A stretch of DNA of 64,000 bases from Desmodus rotundus (lineage: Eukaryota; Chordata; Mammalia; Chiroptera; Phyllostomidae), in contig NC_071387.1 of NCBI RefSeq assembly GCF_022682495.2, positions 200,114,143 to 200,178,142 of the forward strand, written 5' to 3'. A program made the translations under genes and the position numbers. Of the stretch, positions 22,825 to 34,423 are shown piece by piece. The notes under the pieces were generated by a model. That model worked only from the letters and a program-made list of their open reading frames with translations. It was not told the origin of the DNA and searched no databases. How positions within the stretch are numbered: the stretch's first letter is position 1; each line of letters opens with the position of its first letter.

Positions 22825-24395
22825 TTATTTGTTTTTATTTGTTTGCTTGTTTAAAATTTGAACAGCCATCATATCCAAATAGGTCAAAAACTTTAGAATA
22901 TACATAAAATGAATAATTCTCTTCAGTCTCAGTCCTCCACCTACCCAGTTGCCTATTCCACCAAAGATAAAACAGGCACGCATTATTGCTGCTTTCTTTG
23001 TATCCTTCTGCAGTCTTTCTGTGCACATAACATAAATAAATGTGAATTTATATTCTAATTCCCACATCTCTTGAAGAAAAAAGGGCTAGACTTGAGGGGA
23101 CCACTAGTGCCTGTTAGCTCAGAACGTTCTTAGTTTAGCTCTGAAAGTCCTGTTACTTGGGACATTTTTTACACCTGAGCGATCCAGGGTGGTTGACCAC
23201 CCTAGAACTTCTGTACCCTGTCCAGAACCAATATGTTTTGGGAGTGTTTGTATATCCATATCGAGATTTTCTTCTTCTTTTTTATGGCTGTATGATTTTG
23301 TGGGTGCACCACTACATAGTTACATATTGATGCATATTTGAGGGTTTGGGATTTTTTCATAATTTTTGTACCCAAGCCAAAAGTATTATCTTTACCTTGA
23401 CAGAAGTTTCCATTTGTAAGTAAGTGCCTCAGAATTTTAAAAAGTTTCTTTTAAAGCCATGCATGAATATTTAATAAATACATAACCTTACTATATGTTA
23501 ATATTTGGGAAAGGGCCAGTTCTTCCAATGTGAACCTGGGCATGCAAATTCAAAGGCTAGTAGAGTTACTTTCTTAGCTTTATTTTCAATTTAATTCTCA
23601 AATAATGTGAATTTCTCTGTGGCTAAATGCTCTAAAACGTATTTTTCTGTTATAAATTAAAAAGTAATTTGGCTCATTTAGCCGAATGGATGTAGTAATG
23701 ATCTGTTAGCACCGTGACCCTATTTTCACTTAATGCCATTTTTACCCACAGCTTGAAAAGGGCCAGCCATTTGAAATTAAGCTACTCTCGCTCCTCATAT
23801 AACTGCTGAAGCAATATAACACATTATTATCAGGGAAGCTCTATGCTAAGTGGATTGTAATGCATTTGTGTAATATCTATGCAAGAGGGCAGAGAGATGG
23901 CTGGGGAGGTGAGCTGAATACCTCCATTTATTCTGACTAAATTGATGGCATTGTTATGGCTTATTTCAATCTTTTTTTTTTTTTTTGCACTGGAATTTTA
24001 AAGTGTCACAGAACAACTGGATACATAGCTGTCACAGGAACTGGGTAAGTGAGCTTTAAAAAGCATTTATGTTTATTAAACATTCTTTTATTGCTTTAAG
24101 ATCTGTAAAAATCTTTACACAACCATCCAGCAATACCATCAGCAGATTGGACCTCCATGCACAGAGCAAAAGCAGTAACCCACATCTGGGGAGACGCAGC
24201 CGTCTGCCAAGGAGCCTCAATTAGCCCACAGTGCACAGTCCCAGGCTGCAAAATGTCAGCTGCAAAATTATTCTTCCAGGAAGAATTCCAAGAAAGTGTT
24301 GAATGAAAATATATTAACTATGTTTGTATGCATCCCCATGGCTAAATGCTAGTACAGTCTATTTTAACTGCGTTTTAAATGTCACCACCTCTTTA
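22825..24395. other. Repeat-poor unique sequence
   Basis: No transposon was recognised in this 1.6-kb stretch apart from T-rich tracts at 23,971-23,986. Between 23,640 and 24,060 the sequence has the look of a conserved noncoding element: AT-rich, no CpG decay pattern and several TAAT cores. No exon was recognised. Confidence 0.4.
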
Positions 24396-24482
24396 AGACT
24401 GAGTATTTACTTCTCTGCCTTATTTGTCCTTGCGTCCCCAGGGACTAGACACAGGCTTGGCCGGTAAAGAATATTTGAATAA
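24396..24482 (+). repeat. L2 LINE 3' end relic
   Basis: 'tgtccttgcgtccccagggactagacacaggcttggcc...agaatatttgaata' is the L2 terminal pattern (summary of use, 'cagcacctagcacagtgcctggc' equivalent, then 'aataaatatttgttgaatga'). Confidence 0.5.
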
Positions 24483-24524
24483 TATAACATGGTTTACAAA
24501 GTACCTTTAGATAAACTGGCTTTA

Positions 24525-24700
24525 TCCTTAAGCAGCCGTACAAATAGGTTTGTGTGTTATTAGGCAATCGTCATTTTCCACACGAGGCAACTGAACATCA
24601 GGGAAGTCATTTGTCCAAGGTCACACAGTAAGAGGGGGAACTGAGACTTTCTCGGTCCAACTCTACCAGTTCCCAACCTCAAGTCTTCCCGCGGCGTCTC
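24525..24700 (-). repeat. MIR SINE relic
   Basis: The plus strand holds CATTTTCCACACGAGGCAAC, TGAACATCAGGGAAGTCATT and TGTCCAAGGTCACACAGTAA, which together are the reverse complement of the MIR core. Confidence 0.75.
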
Positions 24701-24844
24701 GGTAGGAACACTCTGTACCGTGCGCTAATGGGACGGGGAGCTCAAGCCTTTGGGAGGGGTAATTCCTCTTCTCGAATTGGTGAACAATAAATCATGAGAA
24801 CTTATCCCACGTGGTATGTCTAACAGTCACCTCAGAGACGCTTT

Positions 24845-26090
24845 TCATTCCTCTTATTCCTTCACTCTTCCTAGCAGTTGCCAAATGCAATTAATTCTCC
24901 TGTCTAAACACCTTTGGCATTTATAGCCTTCTTATCACAGACCCATCCTAATTCAGGCTCTCATCCGATTTCCTTAGGATGAGTTTACAAGTCTCCCTAC
25001 CCATCCCTCAGCCTCTAGGGTCTCACCCACCTTTACATGATGCCAGGTCATAGAATCACAGGTGAATAAAAAAATTTCTGACCCTTTACAATATTTCACT
25101 GTCTAGCAGGGAGGAAAAACACATAAATAGATTATTTTACCCAATGTCGTGAGTATAATGAAGGAATTGCATATAACCTGCCACCAGAATGCAGAGGGTC
25201 TCTTAAAGTTGCTACCAGGGTTTTCTTCTCAAGGCGCAATTTGATTTTAAAACCCTTCAGTGGTTACTTATGGCAGGGGTGGCAAACCCAAATACCTACG
25301 AAAGCCCGGCAGGGACAAATATCTGTGAAGTGGGCAGGCAATGCAGCAGGGAGTGACCGGGGGCTTGGAAACCGTGGTGGGCAGAGAGGACATCCCTGAA
25401 GGGTCCGTCACTGCTCTAGCCATCTGCAGTCCTGTCAGGCCCAACATGGCCCGATCATGTTTTTTCCCCTAAGAGAAGCTGGAAGTCTAGAATTTTATGT
25501 TAAGTCTCCTAATTTTTCTTTTTTTTTTTTTTTACAAAAGAAAACAAAAACCCCTCTAACACACACACAAACACACACACACAAAGTGAGATACTAATGA
25601 AAGCCAACTAAAACACATCTGCAGGCCTCCGGTTAATAACCTTCGGCCTATAAAAGGGTCAAAACTTTTTAGGAAGACATCCAAGACTTTGCATAATCTG
25701 GACCCAATCTACATTGCCTTTAAGCTTCTAGGTCATCCACACCAAGCACGCTTGTGCTTTCTGGAACACACCTTCCACTCTCATGCCAAATGTCTTTGAA
25801 CTCTGTCTACAGTGCCTTTCGGCCTTCTTCTATTAACCTGGTGAAATCCTGCTCCCCTTTCTGGGCCAAACTTACACGTCAACCACTGCGTACGTGTTCC
25901 TTGCATACTCATGGAATAACGAACCTCGCTTTTCTTTTTCCTCTGGGAGCACTTTATTTCCCCTACCAGTAGCATACTTGTATCCTCTTCCAAATCCCAC
26001 CAGTCCCCTTTCCCTCTGGCCGTCACCATACTGCTGTCTGTGTCTACGTGTTACGTACTTTTGCTGATCACATAAAAGTCTTTGTGATTT
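24845..26090 (+). mobile_element. L2 LINE, interrupted
   Basis: The L2 3' half can be followed in order. 'cctaattcaggctctcatc' and 'acaagtctccctaccc' come first, then TTTGATTTTAAAACCCTTCA GTGG at about 25,240. After an insertion it resumes with 'acatccaagactttgcataatctggacccaatc' and 'cttgtgctttctggaacacacc'. Only the untranslated and C-terminal part is present, with no usable frame. Confidence 0.75.
25270..25645. repeat. Insertion within the L2, possibly a hAT derivative
   Basis: The L2 text stops after 'cagtggttactta' and restarts near 25,660. The inserted DNA begins with CAGGGGTGGCAAACC, close to the CAGGGGTGTCAAAC terminus of a known class of nonautonomous hAT elements. A matching right terminus is not evident. 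It contains a poly(T) run at 25,517-25,531 and a CA microsatellite at 25,560-25,582. Confidence 0.4.
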
Positions 26091-26929
26091 TCTTTCTTCC
26101 TAGCCCAACTTCACTTTTATTTTACATAAATGACTTAATGTCTGTATAGAATTCCCTTTTTTCTATGCAAGCCCCTATTATTTATTTCAATGCCACCAGT
26201 ATCACCACTGTGTCTTAGTAAGAATTTTTCAGCAGCATTTACATTTGGTGTACATAATTATATTGCCATTTTTCTCATTTGTATGTTAGGGTTGGATAAG
26301 AAAAGTTTGAAGAGTAATTTTTTTTCATGTGGAACCTCATGTATATATGCTACATGACTTCAGATAAAAAAATGTACCTACTTTCTGATTCGGCTGAGCT
26401 TTTACAACCAAGATTTGGTTAGATGCAATATCTTGTTTTGAATGGGACAGTGTTAGATCTTCTTCTCCGAATGCAGGCTACTTCTCGGCTGCTTCCTGCC
26501 ACTCTCTGTACGGTACCTTAAGAACATGGCATTACTTTTACTTTTAATCATGAAAGTGAGATATTGAACTACGATTGATATAGGGATTCAAACAATATAT
26601 AATTCAATAGAGTAAAAGTAAAATTTGATTTCTTTTCTTGAAACTAAATTGATAAAAAAATCCAATGTCTCCCACTCAAAAAACAAACTGCTACGTAACA
26701 GAGCTATTCGTAACTGGGCATTGTTTTTGAAAGTTTCCTCTCTTTTTCCCCCAGATCCAACTTGTGACCAAGCCTTGCGGGTTGAACCCCCCACAATCTC
26801 TGATACCACCACCTTGGACCCCTACACTACTTCTCACTCAACTTTTGCAATAGTTTTCTGATAAATCTTCCTATTTTCACTCCCCCCACCCCACAATTGA
26901 CTCACCACACAGAAGGCAAGCAAGATCTT
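26091..26929. other. Unique sequence, no gene seen
   Basis: AT-rich DNA without a recognised exon. Plus and minus frames near 26,588-26,861 overlap and lack motifs. Confidence 0.45.
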
Positions 26930-26985
26930 TTAAAAATACAAATTAGATCCTATCAATCTACAGCTTAAAATTCTCCACTTGCCCC
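26930..26985 (+). repeat. L2 relic fragment
   Basis: 'agatcttttaaaaatacaaattagatcctatcaatc...gcttaaaattctcca' follows the L2 phrase that precedes 'cttaaaacccttcagtgg'. It is cut by the L1 that begins just downstream. Confidence 0.5.
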
Positions 26986-26992
26986 TAGTTCT

Positions 26993-27465
26993 TTGTGCAA
27001 CCTAAGTGCCCATCAGTAAATGAGTGGATCAAAAAACTGTGTTATGTTTATACAATGGAATACTATGCAGCAGAAAGAAAGAAGGACCTCCTACCATTAG
27101 AGACAGCATGGATAGAACTGGAGAGCATTGTGCTAAGTGAAATAAGCCAGGTGGTAAAAGATAAATACCATATAACCTGACCTATAAATGGAGCCTAATC
27201 AACAAAACAGATAAGCAAACAAAATATAAGCAGACACATTGAAATAAAGAACAAACTGACAGTAACCAGAGGGGAAGGGAGTTGGGGATAAGGGAGAGGA
27301 AGGGAAGGGGTCATCAAGGAACGTATACAAAAGACCCATGGACAAAGCCAAAGGGGGGTAGGATTGAGGGTGGGAGGTGGGGGTGGGTGGAGTGGGGGGA
27401 AGTGGTGGTGGTAAAATGGAGACAACTGTACTTGAACAACAATAAAAAAAGATAAAAAGAAAAAA
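26993..27465 (+). mobile_element. LINE-1, 5' truncated
   Basis: The first 187 bp encode the end of ORF2 (residues CPSVNEWIKKLCYVYTMEYY, then SEISQVVKDKYHIT and a stop at 27,178-27,180). A purine-rich 3' UTR with 'gacagtaaccagaggggaa' and the end CAACTGTACTTGAACAACAA follow, with an A-rich tail. The preserved stop and short frame suggest that it is fairly young. No target-site duplication was found. Confidence 0.92.
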
Positions 27466-27484
27466 TCCAAACTCATTTACATGG

Positions 27485-27965
27485 CCGTGGTTGTAACAGA
27501 ATAATGCCTCCCTTGTAAAGATGTCCACATTCTAACCTCTGGACCTGTGTATGTATTGGGTTAAGTGTCAAAGGGAAATCGAGGTGGCAAAAGGAATTAA
27601 GGTTGGGAAACATTCAACCTTAAGAGGGGGGATTAGACCAGATCATCCAGATGTGCCCAATGTAATTGGAAACATCCTCATAAGTAGAAGGGGAAACAGA
27701 GAGAGGGCATCAGAGTGACGAGATGTGAGGGACACTCGAGTGACTGACCACCGCTGGCCTTGAAGATGGAAGGGGGTCATGAACCAAAGAAAGAGGCAGC
27801 AAAGGCCATCTCTGGAGAGAAACCCAGCCCTGCCAGCACTTTGGTGTTAGCTCCATGAGGCCCATTTTGGACCTTTGACACTCAGAACTGTGAGATAATA
27901 ACTTCTGCTGTTTTAAACCACTAAGTTTATGGTAATTTGTTCCCACGGTGATAGGAAACTATACA
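27485..27965 (+). mobile_element. MaLR-like LTR relic
   Basis: 'aagatgtccacattctaacctctggacctgtg', 'cccaatgtaattggaaacatcctcataag', 'gccttgaagatgga' and the end 'gaactgtgagataataacttctgctgttttaaaccactaagtttatggtaatttgtt...gataggaaact' follow a common mammalian LTR consensus. I place it in the MaLR/MLT1 group by its overall plan; the subfamily is uncertain. Confidence 0.65.
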
Positions 27966-28305
27966 AGGGTGTACAGGCATGATTTAGCTACTGCTTGCCT
28001 GCCTCTTCTAGTCCATCTTGGGCACCTCTCCCAATTACTATGCTCTGGTCACCTGGCCTTGTTTATGGCCAGCCTCAGGGCCTTCCCACCTCCCTTCCCC
28101 GCTACTTTACCTGATGCCTTAGCTCAGTAGGCTCTTGAGAAGCAAACCCTGATATGAGTTCTTGAATTCAAGTCATTTATTTGGGAGGGTGTCTCAGGAA
28201 GCACAGGTAGGGGACTAGGAGACAGAGACAAAGAAGGGTGATTGGCAAATTCTGGCGCACTGATGAGCAGCCTACTCCCACCTGGGAACCCTGGGAACAC
28301 AGTTT
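27966..28305. other. Unique or unrecognised sequence
   Basis: No gene seen. The part after 28,135 faintly resembles an LTR ('aagtcatttatttgggagggtgt') but is too diverged to call. Confidence 0.4.
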
Positions 28306-28490
28306 AACAGCGATTTCCAACCTCTTTTTGACACCAGGGACCGGTTTCGTGGAAGACAGTTTTTCCATGGACTGGGGTTGGAGGGATGGTTTCGGGATGA
28401 TTCAAGTGCATTATTCAAGCTCATCTCTGGCTGTGGCGCTCAGTTCCTCACAGGCCTGGACTGGTACCGGTCCGTGACCCCTGGCTTAGA
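28306..28490. mobile_element. Nonautonomous hAT transposon, internally deleted
   Basis: The left part has GGGACCGGTTTCGTGGAAGA and 'ggttggagggatggtttcgggatgattcaagtgcatta'. The right part has GGACTGGTACCGGTCCGTGA followed by CCCC. In the parent family these two ends enclose a much longer middle, so this copy has lost most of it. The two ends are partly complementary, around ACCGG. Confidence 0.65.
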
Positions 28491-28959
28491 ACCTGTACGA
28501 CAGAATTGTCCACCCAGCGATGAGGAGGCTGGGGTGTGTGCACATCAACTCCCATCAGATATTACTTGAGTCTTATGCTCTGGGGGTTGTGTGAGGGGGT
28601 GTCAATTCCTGAGCACTTCTGTAGGTCACAATGGGCTCTACCCGAGAAAGCCCTCGGAGAATGAGATACCAGTGCTGGGAGCTGGAAGCCAGGACCCTGG
28701 CGCTGGAACTGAGTGTGAAGGGACAGGAACAGGGCTGTGATGCATCCGCTCCAGATGGCTGGCGTTCTTTATCCTTGAGACTTTGATCGCAAGGTACCTT
28801 CCTCAGAGAAATCTTTTTCTTCCCCAAAGTAGGTCCCTGTGCACCCTTTTAACCCCATTGTTTTCTTGCATATTACTTCATTCTTTTCGTTCATAACATG
28901 CTAGCTCTTCCATATGTTAACTGCATGAGCAGATGGCAATAATTTTGAGCCACAGTTTC
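28491..28959. other. Unique sequence, no gene seen
   Basis: Moderately GC-rich DNA without a recognised exon. Short frames have no motif. Confidence 0.45.
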
Positions 28960-29072
28960 TTCCTATGCCAAACTAGATACCAACAGTTACAGTGCCCTAG
29001 TGAGTGGTAAGGAGGTAGCATTTATAAAGTGCTTAGAACACAGACGTGCACATAATAAAGGCCCAATTAACA
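28960..29072 (+). repeat. MIR 3' end relic
   Basis: 'tttataaagtgcttagaacacagacgtgcacataataaaggcccaatta' is the plus-strand MIR 3' terminus. Confidence 0.6.
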
Positions 29073-29147
29073 TTAGCCAGGCACGACAGAAGGTGTCTAC
29101 ATTTCTCTAAAAAGATGTTCGGTTTGTTGCTATTGTCAACAAGACAA

Positions 29148-29850
29148 GTAACGACAAGCGTTAGACAGGTTGAGTTGTGGAAACAAATGGACCGTCACTC
29201 ACGTAAGCTGGTGCAGCCACTTTGCGAAACATTACGGAGGCTCCTGAAAACATTAAGAGTAGAGTCGTCATATGACTCGGCAACCCCTCTTCTGGGCATC
29301 CACCCTCAACATTTGAAAACATTTATTTGCAAAGATACATGCACCCCTATGTTCATTGCAGCATTTTTCACCGTGGCCAAGACATGGAGACAACTGCAGT
29401 GTCCTTCCAGAGATGATTACATAAAGAAGATGAGCTACGTGTATACCACAGAATACTACTCAGCCATGAGAAAAGATAAAACACTGCTGTCTGTGGCCAC
29501 ATAAGTAGATTTTGAGAATATCATGTGAAGTGAAATAAATCAGATGGGAAAAAGTTAAGAACCATATGATTTCTCTCATCTGTGGGACATAGAACTGAAA
29601 ACAACAAATGAACAGACAAGACAGACAAAAACTCATAGGCACAGACAGCAGCGTGGTGGTGACCAGAGGGGATGGGGGTGGGGGCAGGTAGCAGAGGGTA
29701 AAGGGGGGCAAATATATGGTGATGGAAGGAGGTTCGACTTTGGCTGGTGGGCACACCACGCAATACGCAGATCGTGCATCATGGAGAGTGCACTTGAAAC
29801 TATCCTATTAACCGATGCCACTCCAATAAATTTGATTTAACACATCACAC
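29148..29850 (+). mobile_element. LINE-1, 5' truncated, older subfamily
   Basis: An open frame to 29,504 encodes the end of ORF2 with the motifs KLVQPLCETLRRLLKTLRVE, CTPMFIAAFFTVAKTW, CPSRDDYIKKMSYVYTTEYY and a final LLSVAT. A different 3' UTR from the L1 at 26,993 follows, ending 'cttgaaactatcctattaaccgatgcca...aataaatttgattta'. The subfamily therefore differs from the other L1 tails in the window. Confidence 0.9.
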
Positions 29851-31636
29851 TGCTAAAAAAAAGTGCTTATTTTACAATTACTGAATGTCAAAGAGAATGT
29901 TAGCTGGAGTTTGCCCTTCATTTACATATGCATGATTGTTAATAACTGCAAATGTCTGTAGTCCAGCTGTAGATTCTTCAGAGGAAATGTAACTGCAAAG
30001 TTCTGTAGGCTTTTAAGGGATTCAAAGGGAAGGGGGCCTGTTTTTCCTTAGCCATCATAATAACTTCAGTCATTACTTGGTGATTATACTTGAATCAACC
30101 ATGTGATTTCAATGAGAATAGAGATAGCTTCAAGCTTCCTAAGTGGTATTCTCGTTGACAAGAAAGTTCCTTCTGCTGCCCCCTAAAGGCCAGATAATAT
30201 AATTTCTGATTGGCATTCTTTGACCCATATTTTCTTTTGATTTTTCCAGGTATGTCAACACAATTCATTTGGGACTACACCAAGCAACACTGCAAAAATT
30301 AAATAATCCGTATTAGATTGGCTGGATTCTATTTATCTTTAGCATAAATTCTCTAAAGTACATCACTGTTTACTATTCAGTAAAAGATAGAAACTTTCCT
30401 AGACCCCTGAATTCATACCATTTAACATACAATTAACTAAAAGTGCTAAGAAATATTACGTGCATTTAGGTTCAAAATCAGGTTAAAAATCCTTAGTAAA
30501 AGTTACATTTGCAAAATGTATAACACAAAATCGAGAATGAATTGTGGTGTGTCCTCAACAAAAAGACTTTTTTTTCACTTGCTATAAAAACTTAAGCTTT
30601 CATGTTTCCGGTTATTGCATTTGGGGGGAAATAACTGCTGGCTATTTTGTTACATTTCCTGTTGAGTTCAAACATGCTTTCATCTAATTTTTGAAGCAAA
30701 AAACCCACTAAATTACCACAACTAAGAGCCAAACTAAGGAACAAAGCAATGCCAAATTGTCCTAAGGAATATCTTTCATAGCAGAAGATTTCAATTACCA
30801 TAATTTTTGTACAAATATAAGATCTCTTCTGGAAAACAATTAGTTTTCCAGAAGAGAAATGCATTTTTTAAAAACATCAGCTACTTGGGGATTCACCACA
30901 AATGAAGCCATCACTCACTTGATGGTGCTTATTTCTTATTTAAGTTGGCTAAGTTTTCCTTGGCATAGATTTTACTGAAACACCCCCCAGCCCATCCCCC
31001 AGGAGGTAAGGAAGTTTCTAGATGCCTCTTACTCTGATTTTGGACTGTTAGACGCTGGACAGTTGCCTTTGTATTTGCTATGAAGGCCTATACTTTTATT
31101 TGTCTGAAAGTATTAGGTGCTGTTTTTCAATTACATTGAAATATTATCCTTCTTTGATCTGTGGTATGATTAATGGGGTCATAGGCCCATTTATTTGCTG
31201 TTTGTTTTAGCTCTAGAAAATACACTGCTGCTCCATGTTGCTTTTGTCATTTTTTCCAATGAACCATGAGACTTACTGAAGATGTGGAAATGCAAAACCT
31301 CCTACGGAAGCCAATAACTGCACAGAAAACATTCCCGGCTGGAGCAGAGCCTACCCATTTCTAAAAGGCGGAAATCACCTTAGCTACTATGTGTCTACTA
31401 CTAAACCTGTGAACAGGTAGGTTTTCATCAAATTCAGAATTGATATTTGTTAAAAGGGTTTTTAATATTCAGAATGGAAAGAATTGGCCAGTATTAGTTC
31501 TAGGACATTAATGCCATAGTGATAATCTACTTAAGACAGTACTGGGATCTGGAAATTGGCAAGGGAGAACTTCATAAACATTTTCCACTCAAATAGAGGA
31601 AGAGCTGTCACAAACAATGCAATTAGATTTAAAACG
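29851..31636. other. Repeat-poor unique sequence
   Basis: No exon, RNA gene or transposon was recognised in 1.8 kb. It contains the perfect 15-bp inverted repeat at 30,823-30,857. Confidence 0.45.
30823..30857. repeat. Perfect 15-bp inverted repeat, 5-nt loop
   Basis: TCTCTTCTGGAAAAC at 30,823-30,837 is exactly complementary to GTTTTCCAGAAGAGA at 30,843-30,857, with AATTA between. It could extrude as a hairpin. The sequence is not part of a recognised repeat. Confidence 0.95.
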
Positions 31637-32117
31637 CATGCTCTATTGCTGCTGTAACAAAACACCACAGACTCACTGGCTTCAGAGAACATCAACTTAT
31701 TCTTACCATTCTGTAGATTAGAAGTTTGACACTGATCTTTCTGGGCTAAAATCAAGGTGTCAACAGATGATACTATTTTCCAGAGGCTCTAGAGGAGAAT
31801 CCATTTTCTTGCCTTTTCTAGCATCTACCCACATCCTTGGCTTTTTGACTACTTGCTCCCATCCTAAAACCAGCAACAGTGGTTCTCTCTGCCCACCCTT
31901 CCATAGTCATGTCTCCCTCTGGCCACAGCCAGCAAAGTGTCTCTGCTTTTAAGCAACCATGTGATTAGAACTGACTCACCCAGAATCATGGACAATCTTG
32001 CATCTTAATTTCCTTAACTTAATTCCATCTGCAAAGTCCTTTTTGGCAGGTAAGGTAACACATTCCCAGGGATTAAGACACAGGCATCTTTAGGAGGCCA
32101 TTATTCTGCCCGTCACA
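31637..32117 (-). mobile_element. MLT1-type MaLR solo LTR
   Basis: The plus strand reads the reverse complement of an MLT1 LTR: 'ctgctgtaacaaaacaccacagact', 'gtagattagaagtttgac', 'aatcaaggtgtcaacag', 'aattccatctgcaaagtcc' and the terminal 'ttattctgcccgtcacag'. No internal sequence is present. Confidence 0.8.
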
Positions 32118-33735
32118 GAGACTATTTCCAACACTAAGAAAAGCTGTCACACAAGGTACACTCACGGTGATTTCTAACAGGAAGTAGCCTACTGTTTCCA
32201 TAGATGTTTCCCAAACCCACAACTCTAAGCTTTGTTTCCACTGGAACACAGAGGAGCAGAACTCCACATTAAATTACTTCGATCCCCACTCAAGAATTTG
32301 AGATTAAAATAACTGTGATTGGGGAATGTGTGTGTGTGTGTGTTTGTGGTCTGTTTGTATTTTCTGAGGAGCTATTTTAATTTTTTTGTTTTTGCAAAAT
32401 ATCTTTCCCTGTGACTGTGCTCTCAATCAGATGGGTCTGATTTGAATTGTCGTAGACTGGATGGTGGTATTTGATCTGCTTTCCTGACTCTAAACCCCCC
32501 ACAGTGACTACCATCACATCCCACTCATTTTCAGCACAGAAGACCTCAGGTAGTCGTTTTATCAAAACCCTCCATTCATTTTCCTTTTGAATAGTGATCT
32601 AGTTCAGTATGGGATTTCCAAGTCCATAACATTCTAAGTATCATTGGTTTGCAAAGGACCTTCCTGACATTCCACTAGAAGGACACCATAGGTTTAACAG
32701 GCTTTCAGCAGATGTGGTCCAGCTGTGGCCTTGGGGAGGAAATGAGCTGAGTGAGGAAGGGACAGTACCTTCCACTAGCAGCATTAGAAGTTAATTCAGA
32801 GTCATCTTCTCTATCTCGTTGTCAGCCTGACACCTTGTTTCCAAGTTGCCAGGTCGGCTACCTCTGTTTCCCAGATACCCCCACAGCGCCACATCATTGG
32901 AACCTAACTTTGCAGTCTTTCTATGACGTACTGCTCTCCTGAGGTGTTTATTTGGCATCTTAAGGTCACCCAGACACCCAGAGCATTCAGAATGTCCTCC
33001 AGATGGGCCAGGCCTGTTTTCATTCACACCTAAACGATCATTTGCACATGTTTTTGCAAAATGACTTTTGGAACTCTGTCTCTAAGAGCTTTGGCTCCCG
33101 AGTATACCAGGCACAACTTCATAAGGAATCCAATGGAAAGCTATGATCTCAAAACTTAAAGAAACCTCACTGATCATCCGAAGGGCTTTCTTCGTCAGTC
33201 GTAAACTGCACGCTGACATGGCACCGACCCTGGAGAGACCAGCCCTGATGGACATCATGCAGGAAGCCAAGCCAAAGGCCTTGTCAGTGCAGAGCAAGCC
33301 TCTTAACCACCAGGATGAGACTGTTCGTACTCGGTGTGCACGTCTAAAAGTTAGCACAGCCTCTCCAAGCCAAGGGGGTCATGCTCACAAAGACTCAGAG
33401 CCACATGAAATCGAACCAGCCGTAGCCTTCGCTACAACACCGTACAAATGAACTAAACATTCTCTTCCAGAGGAAATCACCTAATCAATTCCATCTGCGT
33501 GTATTTCATGGGATAGTTTAAGGATTCTAAAAAGAATTCTAAATAATGAAGAGTTTTCCTTGGAGAAATATAACTAAAGTTATTACTCAATGGTGGTTAT
33601 AATTAGTATTACTAAATAAGCAGTAATTTTTATTTCAAAGCTTGGATAACATTTTATAAGGAATAAGAAAGAGAAATAACAGCCCAGTGCCAAACAAGCC
33701 AATTATTAGCAAATATACCAATGGGGAGTGCTTAG
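32118..33735. other. Unique sequence, one longer frame
   Basis: No recognised repeat apart from a TG run at 32,327-32,343. A plus-strand frame of 102 codons occupies 33,143-33,451; the minus strand is also open for 91 codons over most of the same bases (33,082-33,357). No domain, signal peptide or splice context was seen. I treat it as non-genic. Confidence 0.4.
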
Positions 33736-33753
33736 AGTCTATGAAATTTAGAC

Positions 33754-34423
33754 TTGGCTATTGTAAATAGTGCTGCTATGAATGTAGAAGTGTGTAAGTT
33801 CTTTTGAATTGGTGTTTCTGGATCCTTAGGGTATAATCCCAGTAGCAGAATAGCTGGGTCAAAAGGCAGTTCCATTTTTAGTTTTTTAAGGAAATTCCAT
33901 ACTGTTTTCCACAGTGGCTATACCAGGCTGCATTCCCACCAACACTGAATCAAAAAACTGTCGTACATTTACACAACTGAACACTACGCAACAGAGAGAA
34001 AGAAGGAACCCCTACCTTTTGCAACAGCATGGATGGAACTGGAGAATATTACACTAAGTGAAACGAGCCAGTCAGTGAAAGAAAAATACCATATGATCTC
34101 ACCTATAATAGGAATCTTATCAAAATAAACTAAAAAACAAAATAGAAGCACAGGCATGGAAACATGGAGCAGACTGACAGTGACCAGAGGGGAGGGGGGC
34201 GGGGGGTAAAGGTGGAAAGAAGGGGGAGGGACTAGACAAAGAACATGTATGAATGACCCACGCACATGGACAGCCATGTGGGGATGGGCTGTGGGAATAG
34301 GGGTGGAATGGGCAAAGAAGGCAAGTGGGGAAAATTGGGACAACTGTAATAGAATAACAATAAAAATGATTTAATTAAAAATTAATAAATAAAAATAAAA
34401 ACTAAAAAAATGCCACCAGAATA
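33754..34423 (+). mobile_element. LINE-1 with 5' inversion (twin priming)
   Basis: Bases 33,754-33,946 read ORF2 on the minus strand, including the region around 'ccttttgacccagctattctg' when reverse complemented. From about 33,947 the plus strand continues with ORF2 ATCAAAAAACTGTCGTAC, its end, a G-rich 3' UTR and CAACTGTAATAGAATAACAA with an A-rich tail. Perfect 18-bp target-site duplications AGTCTATGAAATTTAGAC lie at 33,736-33,753 and 34,424-34,441, so both pieces came from one insertion. About 13 non-A bases (34,411-34,423) separate the tail from the duplication. Confidence 0.93.

Noticed and set aside
29046..29504. 152-codon plus-strand frame as a gene
   Set aside because: Most of the frame is L1 ORF2 C-terminus; the upstream part is read-through of MIR and unique DNA.
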